Of a DNA stretch of 64,000 bases, positions 23,250-34,376 are shown in pieces (the stretch's first letter is position 1; every line of letters begins with the position of its first letter). Under the pieces are notes generated by a model. It saw only the letters and a program-made list of their open reading frames with translations, was not told the DNA's origin and ran no database searches. Made by a program: the position numbers and the translations under genes. Source of the DNA: Fistularia commersonii (taxonomy: Eukaryota; Chordata; Actinopteri; Syngnathiformes; Fistulariidae); assembly GCA_037954325.1 (NCBI GenBank), contig JBBMNZ010000016.1, positions 3,014,001 to 3,078,000 of the forward strand, given 5' to 3'.

Positions 23250-23455
23250 TGCCTCAGAAAATTAAAATATTGTGAAAAAGTTTGGAAAATATTGGAATAT
23301 CCAACCCTAATGGGCTAATGTAGTTGAAACACCTGCAACGGTTTCCCGAGCCTTTAAATGGTCTCCTAGTGTGGATCAGCAGGCTCCATGTTCATGGGGA
23401 AGACTGCTGACTTGGCAGATGTCCAAAAGATAGTCATTGACATCCTGCACAAAAG
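23250..23455 (+). mobile_element. Tc1-like transposon 5' fragment with transposase N-terminus
   Basis: A leader segment ('tgttgaaacacctgcaacgg'-like sequence, then CCTTTAAATGGTCTC) is followed by an ATG at 23394. The frame reads MGKTADLADVQKIVIDILHK, which matches the N-terminal helix-turn-helix start of a common teleost Tc1-like transposase. Homology stops at about 23455. The rest of the DNA-binding and the whole DDE catalytic region are absent. The following frame to 23609 is unrelated read-through. It is a different Tc1 lineage from those at 18335 and 27029. Confidence 0.6.
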
Positions 23456-25060
23456 GTTGTTGTTAAAGACGGTAGTTCAAAGTTTTTCAAGAATCATGAG
23501 TAACCTTTCCAATTGCTGCACTCTGCCAATCATAGTTAATTCCTGTGTATTATTACTGAAGCTTACTAATGCAACAGGATTTCTTGACAATGACACAGGA
23601 CATCCCTGAACATATTGTCAAAGCACAAGAAAGATTATGCTGCCAAAAGGATCGAATGTCCTGGATGTTATCTATTTAAAAGGACGGACAAAGAAAAAAT
23701 TACATTTACTCTATGTTTTAGTAGGAAGTGGGATGAGTTTTTTCAAGGGCTTTTCCCAGCATTTGGTTACAGTATGTTGTCTTTAAAGAATGTTTTTGAC
23801 TCTCATTGCGAGCTCTCTTGTGGGAGCTTCACACATTGATATTGGTGTCAATTGAGCTTTCTGTCTGTGATTTAGCCTGTTGTGTTCACAGCAGTGTTTG
23901 GTCTTTGGGTATTGTTATCACCCACTGGAAACCTAAAATCATTGCATGTAGACCAGAAAATTGGGTTTAGGGATGCAAAGCTGAATTTTCAGCTGAGAGT
24001 TTTCTTATTTTAAAGGTTGATCTTCAATTGCATTCTAAAAAAAACAAGGTTATGTCAGATTTTGACAATTAATTGAACAGGTAGTTTGCGATAGCTCTAT
24101 CGTCTTTCAACTTTCCTATTGTCTTGAAGAATTCAGCCCCCATGTGTGAACATTGTTTGATCTAGAGGTAGGTAGACACCTACCATTGTTATGGATAGAA
24201 CGTTTGTACAACAGCAAACTTTGAAAAATCTTGAAAGAGTTCCTTATTTCTTGGTCATTCCTTGCTCTTTATTAGTGCTGCTGTCCCACTATTTTGAATT
24301 TGGAAGCAAGTAATATCTTTGTGTGAGCATGGTGAGAGCACTTACCTTAGAGTATGTATACTTTCTATTTCTTGTTTCCACTGAAGTTGTCTACCACTGA
24401 TGGAGCTGTGAACACTGTACAGAGCCCATAAAAACTGTGTCAAATAAGAACACCGCAGTCAGGAACACTTCCTTGTCCAGGTTTATGCAAACAGAGCCCA
24501 GTTCTACTTTAATGTGTAACTCTTAATAGGGAGACTTTTCAAGCTGCTGGTAAATACTTACAAATGAAGAAACATTTATCTCATTTTTACCATTTGCAAA
24601 TCAAACAGTATAGTCTTGAAGTCCTCTATTATTATTATTATCATAAAAATTTCCATGTTACATGCTTTGTTTACTGTGTAAACAAGAACTTCAGGTTATG
24701 TTCACATTCTTTAAATGCAAATGAAGCATGGACCTGTGCAAAAATTATTCTTAGAATTAAGTAAGTGCAAAATTTGCACCTACATACATCATATTGCTTG
24801 AATTTAAAAGCTGGCTTCCCCACTCTATAATCATATAATCAGTTGTAGTGACTTAACATTCACCAAAATTAAGAATTAAGAATTTCTTCTCTGCTGGCAA
24901 ATTGACATGCAGTGTATAATAGGTTACCAATGACACCGATCTTGTAGGCTTTACCTAAATACCCTCACTGCCACAGAATGGATTACATAACCACTGGATT
25001 GTGCTTTACACTGCAGTTATTACACCACACTAGGGGTTGTTAGGCTCTTGACAAGTTGAT
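23456..25060. other. No gene recognised
   Basis: Mixed AT-rich sequence with short chance frames. The part just after the Tc1 fragment (23570-23840) may hold further decayed transposon sequence, but I cannot assign it. Confidence 0.35.
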
Positions 25061-25168
25061 TTTCCTTTAAGATTCCCATTTCCGAGTTATTCATTTACTT
25101 CTAAAAATGTGTTTCCTTTAAGATTCCCATTTCCGAGTTATTCATTTACTTCTAAAAATGTGTTTCCT
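25061..25168. repeat. Perfect 51-bp tandem duplication
   Basis: The 51-bp unit at 25061-25111, beginning TTTCCTTTAAGATTCCCATT, is repeated base for base at 25112-25162. A partial third start (TTTCCT) follows at 25163-25168. Identity over 51 bp in an otherwise decayed region implies a recent event, copy-number polymorphism or an assembly artefact. Confidence 0.95.
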
Positions 25169-27026
25169 GCCCCTCCTTCCTTTTTTCCCATACTTTCCTA
25201 GAAGGAAAAACTGACTGAAAAAAGTGTAATATCCAAGACACCTACATTCTGTGTTATTCATTTTTCAAAAAGTAGTTTGCCAATACATCAGCAGCCACCC
25301 TTCTACCATTGATAGCATCTATAACATTCATGAGACTGTGAGAGAAAAGGAAGCATATCCCCTCTCTCTTAAGTATCCATCAGGCCAATGTGAAAATAAT
25401 CAAAATAAAGGCAAGTGACGGGTCACACATGTTGCATTGGGTTTTCACAAAACACAGCAAAGCTTCAGTTTTGCATGTTTGTTGATTTTTTTTTTTCTTT
25501 TTTTTCTGTAATCCTAAAAGCAATAGCTAGGCTTTTAAGTTGGAATATTTATTTGACACTTATCCATGTCAGGTTAATTATCAAGTTAGACTAAACTTTA
25601 TGGCTTTTAACAGGGATGTCAAACGATTACATTTCTAATCAGATTAATCATAGGGGAGCTATTTTGCCTCACCATAATGATTAAGTTGGTTCTGCTGAGA
25701 AAATGTTGGAGCACCAATTCATACCAGTGACTTGAAATGTAGGATTTTAGTCATTTTTAATTGATTATTTAGTAATTTAAATATGTCTTAAGTACTTGAC
25801 CATGTCATGAATCAATATTTTAAAATAATACCAAGTCAGTATCTCATCACATCAGCACTGTTGGCATGTTGCTGTAAACTACATTTAAAGATCACTTGGA
25901 AATTTTGTATGTGTATGATGAACTGTTAGGACAAAGGAAACAGCAGGGTACCAAGTAGATTTTATTAATTTATTAATGTACTTATTTGAGAAGGTACAGT
26001 GCATGTTCAGATACATCACTACACAATGAAAACAAATAAGCTAGATGATAGCCATCTGCTGATTTGCATCTGATGTCTGTCATAGATGTCCTCTGAGAAG
26101 TTGCAAAACAATTATCAAGTTTACTTTAGCTAAAAAAGTTTGACATTTCAGGCTATTTAAATAACATGTTACATATTTTTTAACATTCCCCAAGTCATTT
26201 GCAAGAAATGGTTATACCATCAGAATGCTATTTCCTGCACAGCTAATATGGATGAGTCTGATAAAATTTTAGCCAGTTAGTTGGAGTTTAAAAGACCTGT
26301 TTGTGGGATACTCTCTGTCAGTTGCAGGCTGTTCCAGTAGCAGTCTGTTCAATAAAGTGCAACCCTTGACAGATTTCTCAGTCTACTCCTGAGAGAGCTC
26401 TTGCGGATGTATTCTTATCTGTACATCAGTGATTAATTCACTTAAGGGGGTGGGGGACTATGGAGTACTACTGTTGGCTGTGTTGACCTTTCTCATCACT
26501 GCAGGGGCAATTGTTGATTTGTGTAGTGGAACAACTTATGTTTTCATTATTTTATAACGCTTTGGCAAAATCCTGTAATTCTGTAGAGACAGCTTTATAA
26601 GCTAACCATTCAAGTCAAGTAGAAGGAATGTTAAAGTAACACAAAAATGCACTAATTAGTTCAGGGGGAAATTCAGTTATATTAGAGTTTATTTTTGTCC
26701 ATAATACATTAAATTACTAAGGTTGTGACATTGTAATAACAAATGTATCAAAATCTTTAAATATTCATAGACCATTGGCCAAAAATTAACTTATACTGCA
26801 TGAAGTGGTGCTGCAGTCATTCTAGCTGCTATACTTTGCTAATTAATAACTCATATATGTCTTTATTTCTAAATCTTGACAGACTGCAACAAAAGAAACC
26901 CAGCAGGCCTTCAGAGTAATCATTCATCCAGAGGCGAAAAGGTAAATTTATTTTGAATATATGTCCATAAGTGCAATTTGTGTATACATCAGATCTGCAT
27001 TGTTGTTTCAAGTCTTGCTTCACACA
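25169..27026. other. No gene recognised
   Basis: AT-rich sequence with T-runs near 25488-25510. Chance open frames only; no repeat family identified. Confidence 0.35.
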
Positions 27027-27413
27027 TACAGTGGGGCAAAAAAGTATTTAGTCAGCCACCAATTGGGCAAGTTCTGCCACTTAAAAAGATGAAAGAGGCC
27101 TGTAATTTTCATCATAGCTACACTTCAACTATGAGAGACAGAATGAGAAAAAAAAAATCCAGAACATCATATTGTCTGATTTTTGAATAATTTAATTTGC
27201 AAATTATGGTAAAAAATAAGTATTTGGTAAATAACAAAGTATTTGGTCACCTATAAACAAGCAAGATTTCTGGCTCTTACAGACCTGCTACTTCTTTTTT
27301 AAGAGGTTCCGTAGTCCTTCACGTTACCTGTATTAATGGCACCTGTTGGAACTGGTTATCAGAATAAAATACACCTGTCCACAACCTGCAAGAGTCACAC
27401 TCCAAACTCCACT

Positions 27414-29216
27414 ACGGCTAAGAGCTGTCAAAGGACACCAGAAACAAAATTGTAGACCTGCACAAGGCTGGGAAGACTGAATCTGCAATAGGTAAGCAAC
27501 TTGATGTGAAGAAATCAACTGGGAGCAATTATTAGAAAATGGAAGACATACAAGACCACTGATAATCTCCCTCGATCTGGGGCTACATGCAGGATCTCAC
27601 CCTGTGGGGTCAAAATAATCACAAGAACGGTGAGCAAAAATCCCAGAAGCACTCGGGGGAGCCTAGTGAATGGCCTGCAGAGAGCTGGGACCAAAGTAAC
27701 AAGGGCTACTATCAGTAACACACTATGCCGCCAGGGACTCAAATCCTGCAGTGCCAGACATGTCCCCCTGCTTAAGCCAGTACATGTCCAGGCCCTTCTG
27801 AAGTTTGCAACTGAGCATTTGGTTGATCCAGAAGAGGATTGGGAGAGTGTCCAATGGTCAGATAAAACCAAAATAGAACTATTTTGTAAAAACTCTACTT
27901 GTCGTGTTTGTAGGAGAAAGAATGCTGAGTTGCATCCAAATAACACCATACCTACTGTGAGGCATGGGGGTGGAAACATGCTTTGGGGTTGTTTTTCTGC
28001 AAAGGGACCAGGACGACTGGATCCGTGTCAAAGAAAGAATGAATGGGGCCATGTATTGTGAGATTTTGAGTGAAAACCTTCCATCAGCAAGGGCAGTGAA
28101 GACGAAAAGTGGCTGGGTCTTTCAGCATGACAATGATCCCAAACCCACTGCCCAGGGACTGAAGTTGTGGCTTCCTGAGAAGGATTTCAAGGTCTTGAAG
28201 TGGCCTAGCCAGTCTCCAGATCTCAACCCCATAGAAAATCTTTGGAGGGGGTTAAAAGTCTGTGTTGCCAAGTGACAGCCGTCATTCTCAGGGAACGTCA
28301 TTTTCAGCGAACGTCGCAGCAGTAGCACATTCCTGCAGATTCCTCCTTTACAACATCAGGAAGATTCACAGATTCCTCACGGAGGATACAGCGCTTATAC
28401 TCTTCCAGGCTCTAGTCATCCCTCGTCTGGACTACTGCTACTCCCTCCTTGCTGGTGCCCTAGCGGTGACCATCAGGCCTCTGGAGCTTATTCAGAAAGC
28501 GTCAGCCCGCCTGGTGTTCAACCGTCCCAAATTCTCTCACACAACTCCCCTTCTTATGTTCCTTCACTGGCTCCAGGTAGCCACCCGCATCAAGTTCAAG
28601 ACCCTGGTGCTCGCCAACCGGGCAGTGAATGGGACAGCTCCGTCTTAGCTCCAGGATCTGGTCAAGCCACATGTCCCTACCCGTCCCCTCCTCGGTGACT
28701 GTCCACCCCATCACTAGAGCCCCCGGCTGCCGATCAAACCGGTCTTGGCTGGTCTCGGTCTTGGCTCCTCAGTTGTGGAACGAACTCCCGAAAAAGGTCA
28801 GAACAGTGGGGTCGCTGCCCATCTTCCGCCGTGAGCTGAAAACATACCTCTTCACCAAGCACTACCCCACTCGCCCCCCCCCCCCCCCAAAAAAAAAACC
28901 AAAAACAAAAAACAAACAAAAAAAAAAACAAAGAAATGAATGTATGTGTATATATTCATATGATTTTGAGTGATCACTTCTGACTTCCGACTACTGGTAC
29001 TTAGGATCTTTGGTGACTGAATTGCACTTTTCGTAAGTCGCTTTGGATAAAAACGTCTGCCAAATTACTGCAATGTAACGTAACAGCCCCAAAACGTCAC
29101 TGCTCAAGAGGAGCTCTGCATGGTCGAATGGGCCAAAATACCAGCTACAGTGTTAGAAAACCTTGTGAAGACTTACAGAAAATGTTTGACCTATGTCATT
29201 GCTAACAAAGTATTGA
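27414..29216 (+). pseudogene. Tc1-type DDE transposase, disrupted
   Basis: Reading order follows a Tc1 transposase. The N-terminal helix-turn-helix region is at about 27430-27630 (DTRNKIVDLHKAG-like, KSTxGAIIRKWK). The DDE core is in two frames, 27630-28061 and 27964-28275. The first Asp lies in QWSDKTKIELF. The second is in FQHDNDPKPT, and the Glu is in SPDLNPIENLW, 34 residues after the second Asp, so the DD34E triad survives. Lesions visible are a start codon changed to ACG at 27414-27416, a small deletion just after it, a frameshift near 27520, a frameshift near 28000, and an 802-bp LINE insertion after 28280. The C-terminal part resumes at 29083 and ends at a TGA near 29214. Confidence 0.9.
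28281..29082 (+). mobile_element. L2-like LINE 3' fragment nested in the Tc1 transposase
   Basis: The insertion carries the RT C-terminal end in two frames. The first (to 28648) has SCRFLLYNIRKIHRFLTED, ALVIPRLDYCYSLLAGAL, LIQKASARLVFNRP, HWLQVATRIKFKTLVL. The second (28629-28890) has APGCRSNRSWLVSVLAPQLW and NELPKKVR, RELKTYLF. The blocks are typical of L2/Maui LINEs of fish. The 3' end shows the classic TAAGTCGCTTTGGATAAAAA tail and a short ATGTAACGTA-type repeat. ACAGCC occurs at both junctions (28275-28280 and 29083-29088; 8 of 9 bases match if extended), a likely target-site duplication. A C-run and A-rich stretch (28875-28935) interrupts the tail. Confidence 0.85.
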
Positions 29217-29432
29217 GATGAAATTTGTTATTTACCAAATACTTATTTTCTACCATAATTTACAAATAAATTCTTTAAAAATCAGACAATGTGATTTTCT
29301 GGAATTTTTTTCTCATTCTGTCTCTCATAGTTGAAGTGTTGCTATGATGAAAATTACAGGCCTCTATCATCTTTTTAAGTGGGAGAACTTGCACAATTGG
29401 TGGCTCACGAAATACTTTTTTACCCCACTGTA

Positions 29433-29789
29433 TATTAAAGTGTTTTTAATTTCCAAACATTCTTTACATGACAAACTTAAATGTTATTTCTTGGAGTATT
29501 AATGGAGATATAAAAAAAGCATTGGGCTGTTATGCAGTTCAAAAATTCTGACAGCTCTATGACCATTGTCTCGATTGCCAAAAGCATATCTTTTAGAATG
29601 TCCAGTTGTATATGAACAATTGCAAGCACAGGATGTTTCCAGTGAGTGGTTCATTTACGTGTTCTTTGGTCACTCAAGACTCAAGCTGCAGCTGTTCATT
29701 AATAATGTGTTGTTATATTTTCAATCTTTCGTGTCACCATTTTGGGACTAGAAAAAAAGAAAGAACACATATATCTGCTGTCCAGTTAG
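29433..29789. other. No feature recognised
   Basis: Short AT-rich stretch between the Tc1 element and a Penelope-like fragment. Nothing recognised. Confidence 0.35.
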
Positions 29790-29945
29790 GAATGGGTACG
29801 ACCTAGACTCTTCCTCAGAAGCTTACTATACATATATCTGGTAAGCACCTGAGGAAGAGCCTATGTTTGCTCGAAATGTTATGCGAGAATAAAGTTTCTC
29901 AAATGAATTATCTTTATTTTTTGAGAACTCTTGGTGTGCAGTTTT
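29790..29945 (+). mobile_element. Possible Penelope-like element 3' fragment
   Basis: The run CTGAGGAAGAGCCTATGTTT, then GCTCGAAATGTTATGCGAG and AATAAAG, has the form of sequences often found at the 3' part of Penelope-like retroelements (a CTGA-GAAG block followed by CGAAA-GTT and a polyadenylation-like signal). An antisense AGACTCTTCCTCAG about 40 bases upstream forms an inverted repeat with it. No RT or GIY-YIG coding is present. The call is tentative. Confidence 0.35.
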
Positions 29946-31998
29946 TTTTTCGAACCACCATTTTGGGATTGACATTTTATATTTTATATTTATTTTTATA
30001 TTTATAGTAGATTTCATATACTCCCTCTTGTCACTGAACCATCCCCAATCGCTTTAAGTACATCCCATTTTTCCTTGTGCCTCTGTGCTACAGGGTCATC
30101 AAAATAGCTTTTTGTGTCCTGGCACTGAGACCATCTCCTCCTCTTTTCATCACAAACTTTGAATTCAAATTTTGTCAAAGTAACATGAATATTCCTGTGA
30201 TGTCTCTTCTGAGACAGGTTATATTACCAAACCTAACAATGTAGTATTAAAGTAGTCAAAAGAAAAAAAAACAACTTTATTCTTATATAATTTTTTTTAC
30301 AAGAAAAATATAAGGGAGTAAGGGAGTACTCATAAGGAGTAATCAACTTATATTTATATCTTTTTAATTGCTTGGATATGATTCATGTGACAACCCTTCC
30401 TACTTGACCAAAAGGGACCTCTTAACCTGCGACTCCTACCCTGGTGGGTTTGATCAATAAAAAATGGGCTTCTAAAATCTTCGACCGTTTAACTATAAGG
30501 AGTAGCTTGTGAGGCAGACTGAGTGTTATCCATCTTAGGTCAAAGTGAGCCTAAATTGCTTGTGAAACATCTTCTACAATCATCATTATTATTCCAAGTA
30601 AAAGGTATGCACCACAAAACTGGCTCTGTCTAGTGACTCTGGCTTGCGGAGTATGGCATTCCAAGAGAAAGCAAACCAAACTGATATTGACCTCAATACT
30701 GACTTCATATTTTCTCCATATTTGGAAATGTTTACCTCCTCATGAAGTTTGACAGAGGTTGGAGGAGAAGTAGTGAGTCATTTCAGCTCCGCTTGAATTT
30801 CTAAGGATGAGAGAAGCTTTCCAAGTTACAGTTAGTGAGGCTAAAAGCGTTTGTGCTTCCATGGTCTGTGAGTATTATTCTATGTCACTTGTTGTTTTAT
30901 CATATTTATTTGGTAACATAGATGCTATGAAGACAATTGAATATTGCAGTTGTTATAAACCATATGAAATATAATGGTACATGACAACTCTAAAGAAAGC
31001 TAAAGTAATTAATGTCATGTTTTATTGCACCGTGCATTGAAGGGAAGGTATTTGGCACAGAATTAAATTTAAGTTCCTAAACCTGTTCCTGTTTACTAGG
31101 CTCCAGACCAACAGTATTGCTGTTCATGTCTATATGGGAGCTACAGAAAATAGACAGAATTTTTTTGAGTGGTCCCATGCCTGATATTAGCGCATATTTC
31201 TGAGCACAGTGTTTGAATTGACCTTAGTGTTGCAGCAAGAAATTCTTATCTTTTAAATAGGTGTTTGCTGTGATGCAAAGGGTATTTATGAATGTCACAA
31301 ACTCAGAAACTGTCATGTCTGACTGTTGCTTTGAGGAGTTGAAAAAATGTTTTCAAATTGATCTTATTGCTGGGTTTGTTTGCATGTAGAAGAGTTCGGC
31401 GAAAGCAGCGAAGGTCATTGAAGTCCTGTTAGCTTCTCCTCTGATAGCCAACTAACACCTACACCCTTACATTTCTGACCTTCCTTCTGGCTCCTGCTTT
31501 CACACTTCAAACATTTAGTCGCAGGAGCCTCACAATTTTTCACTTAAGAAGTAGAGGGAAGGAGCAAATGGTTTTACTTTGCTGCAAGGGGTGGTGCTCC
31601 TGACTTCAGTGATGGCGAGTTGTTGTTATCTAATTACTCTTTGAAATACAGTGAGACCATGTCAGTCTTCATCTTTGAAGTTAGTTATGTTATTAACTGT
31701 TCAGATTTCAAGACAGTAAAACAGATGCCAATCTTTGCCTGCTTACATATGTGGTCTGAACATATTTATATTAATGTGTTATCTAATTTTAACTATGAAG
31801 TTATTTTTCTGTCACTTATCAACATATGATTCAGGAATGGGTTAACAGCTTCATACACAAAGTGTTTACTTTCATGTAAAGTGGCTGAGCTCATGTAAAG
31901 TTAATGATTTTTGATAGCATCCATCGAACTATTTTTGGTATCAGGACCTAGTGATATTATAGATATAACATCTGCTTGTTTTTTTTTATTTTTTGCAA
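29946..31998. other. No gene recognised
   Basis: AT-rich sequence with scattered complex stretches (30580-30860 and 31380-31620) that contain no recognisable domain. A poly(T) stretch precedes the Rex3 tail. Confidence 0.35.
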
Positions 31999-32062
31999 CA
32001 TCCATCCATCCATCCATCCATCCATCCATCCATCCATCCATCCATCCATCCATCCATCCATC
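31999..32062. repeat. (CATC)16 microsatellite = Rex3 GATG tail
   Basis: Sixteen units of CATC on the plus strand, GATG on the element's coding strand. The 3' end of the Rex3 reading frame runs directly into the repeat, giving a Trp-Met-Asp-Gly string in that frame. It is therefore the element's tail rather than an independent satellite. Confidence 0.93.
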
Positions 32063-32349
32063 TTTCCCCACTTTCCCGGAGTCGGGTTGCAGGGGGCCTA
32101 GAACTCCCTCTCCCCCACCACATGGCCCAGCTCTTCCAGGGGGATCCTAAGGCATTCTCAGGCCAGCCTAGAGACATAGTCTCTCCTGGGTCTTCCTCGT
32201 GACCTCCTCCCAGATTCACATGCCTGGAATACCTCCCTGGGTGGCGTTCAGGAGGCATCCTGACCAGATGCCCAAGCCACTTCCTCTGACTGTCTATGTG
32301 GAAGAGCACAATGACTCTAGTCATAGCTCTTCCTGAGTGACTGAACTTC

Positions 32350-33472
32350 TCACCCTATCTCTAAGGGAGAGCCCGGCCACCCTGTGGAGAAACTCATTTC
32401 AGCCACTTGTGTCTGTGATCTTGTTCTTTTGGTCACTATCCACAGCTTATGGCCAAAGGTAAGGGTGGGAATGTAGATCGCCCGGTACATTGAGCGCTTC
32501 GCCTTCTGGCTCATCTCCCTCTTGACCATAACAGGCTGGTACAGAGTCTGCATCACTGCAGATGCTGCACTGATCTGCCTGTTGATGTCCTGCTCCATCC
32601 TTCACACACTCTTGAACAAGACCCCAAGATATATGAATTACTCCACTTGAGGCAGGACCATTTCCCTGACCTGGAGTGTACATTCCAACCGTTTCCGGTT
32701 GAGCACCCTGATCATGGATTTGGGGGTACTGATCCTCATCCAGGCTGCTTCACACTCTAATGCGAATTGTTCCTGTGAGAACTGGAGATCATGGCCTGAT
32801 GAAGCCAACAAAACCACATCATCTGCAAAAAGCAGATGGTGCGGCCACCAAACCAGATCCCCACTACACCCTGGGGTTAGGGTTAGGGTTAGGGTCTGCG
32901 CCTTGAAATTCTTGGACCCTGCCGAGGTTATAGAGCTGGTCCATTGTTCCACGACAGGACCAAAACCACACTACATCTCCTGGATCTGTGGTTTAACAAC
33001 CCGGTGGACCCTCTTGTCCAGCACTGCTAAATGGACCTTACCAGCGAGGCTGAGAAGTTTGATCCCCCTTTTTAAAAATGGGAATCATCACCTCAGTCTG
33101 CCAGCCCAGCCTGCGACTGAGATTTTTGACTGCTTCAACAACTTCAGCCCCGGAAATAGGTGTGTCGGCCTCAGAGTCCCCTGGCTCTGCTTCCTCATTG
33201 GAAGGCATTTCAATGGGGTTAAGGAAGTCTCGGAAGCATTCCTGCCACCGATCTACAACATCTCGAAGTGAGGTCAGCATTGCCCCACTCGCACTGTACA
33301 CAGTGTTGACGGAGCACTGCTTCCACGTCCTGAGCCGCCGGATGGTGGAGCAGAATCTTCTCGACGCCAACCGATTCTCCATGGTCTCCCCAAACTCCTC
33401 CCACGCCAGAGTTTTTGCTTCAGCAACCACCGAAGCCGCATGTCGCTTGGCCTGCTGCCCCGGGAGCCCCAC
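32350..33472 (-). pseudogene. Rex3 reverse transcriptase, fragmented
   Basis: Three main pieces on the minus strand. 33038-33472 covers the EN-RT linker and the first RT block, including VMIPIFKKGDQ. 32638-32952 has the metal-binding box in LLFADDVVLLASSGHDLQ with both Asp intact, followed by the thumb region to LPQVE. 32350-32598 continues with AASAVMQTLYQPVMVKRE and the YGHELW-type block. A deletion between the first and second pieces removes the fingers and first catalytic Asp region. Despite the intact FADD box, the domain cannot work. Confidence 0.85.
32873..32895 (+). repeat. Interstitial telomere-type repeat (TTAGGG)3
   Basis: Three perfect TTAGGG units (32877-32894) sit inside the Rex3 RT sequence where a segment of RT is missing. 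They are too short to be a chromosome end. They look like filler at a deletion or repair junction, or slippage growth of a GGGGTTAGGG word. Confidence 0.85.
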
Positions 33473-34376
33473 AGGCCAGAAAGGCCCAATAGGTCTCCTT
33501 CTTCAGTTTGATGATATCCCTCACTGCTGGGGCCCACCAGCTGGTTTGAGGGTTGCTACCCCGACAGGCGCCGACCACCTTACGACTGCTGCTGCTGCGG
33601 TCTTCCGCTTCGACAATGGAAACACAGAACATGGCCCATTTGGACTCAATGACCCATGCCCCCCTCAGGATGTGGTTGTAGCTCTGCCGGAGGCAGGAGT
33701 TGAAACTCCCTCTGACATGGGACTCTGGCAGACGTTCACAGGAGACCCTCACATTACGTTTGGGTCTGCCAGGTCTGACTGGCATCCTCCCCCACCAATG
33801 TAGCCAGCTCACCACCAGGTGGTCATTAGTTGACAGCTCCGCCTCTCTCTTCACCCAAGTGTCCAGGACATGCGTCTGCAAGTCTGATGACACAACAACA
33901 AGGTCAATCAAAGAACTGAGGCCTAAGTTGCATTGGTTCCAACTGCACATATGGACACATTTATGCCTAAACATGGTATTTGTGATTGACAATCTGTAAC
34001 TAGCACAGAAGTCCAAGAACAAATCCCTGCTTGGGTTCAGATCAAGGGGGGCGTTCCTCCCAATCACGCCTTTCCAAGTGGCACTGCTGTTGCTTATGTG
34101 AGCGTTGAAGTCTCCCAGTAGAAAGAGTGACTCCTGGGTAGGAGCCCTCCATTGCAGACCCCCTAGGGACCCCAAGAAGGGTGGGTAAACTGAACTGCTG
34201 TTGGGTGCATAGCCACAAACAACAGTCGGAACCCATCTCCCCATCTGAAGGTGGAGGGAGGCTACCCTCTCTTCCACCGGGTTGAACCCGAACGTACAAG
34301 CGCTGAGTCGGGGGGCAATCAATATGCCCACACCTGCCTGGTGCCTCTCACCGGGGGCAACTCCAGAGTAAAACAA
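33420..34376 (-). pseudogene. Rex3 endonuclease domain, 318 codons still open
   Basis: The longest open frame in the window. It encodes an APE-type LINE endonuclease, which nicks target DNA to prime reverse transcription, plus part of the EN-RT linker. Motifs in order are GVGILIAPRLSA, a VVCGYAPN block, LLGDFNAHI (the G-D-F-N catalytic block), SLIDLVVVSSDLQTHV, and STNDHLVVSW, the counterpart of the S-D-H motif with the His retained. The first residues of EN fall before this frame's first Met, so upstream sequence to about 34430 probably belonged to it. The surrounding element is broken, so a functional protein is unlikely, but the domain has escaped stops over almost 1 kb. Confidence 0.85.

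Larger units (their letters stand above)
27029..29430 (+). mobile_element. Complete Tc1/mariner transposon with ~200-bp terminal inverted repeats
   Basis: Starts CAGTGGGGCAAAAAAGTATT and ends in the reverse complement AATACTTTTTTACCCCACTG. TA dinucleotides lie on both sides (27027-27028 and 29431-29432), the Tc1 target-site duplication. The inverted repeats run about 200-210 bp (roughly 27029-27240 and 29220-29430) with few differences. They include the internal block CCTGTAATTTTCATCATAGC and the 'ttgtctgatttttgaataa' block. The interior holds a broken transposase gene and a nested LINE tail of about 800 bp. Without that insert the element would be about 1.6 kb, the usual Tc1 size. This family is known to be widespread in teleosts and other aquatic vertebrates. 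Confidence 0.95.

Noticed and set aside
32877..32894. Telomere or chromosome fusion point
   Set aside because: Only three TTAGGG units, embedded in Rex3 coding sequence that continues on both sides.
33078..33803. 241-codon plus-strand open frame
   Set aside because: It lies antisense to the Rex3 endonuclease-RT linker region and shows no domain. It is a shadow of the minus-strand coding.
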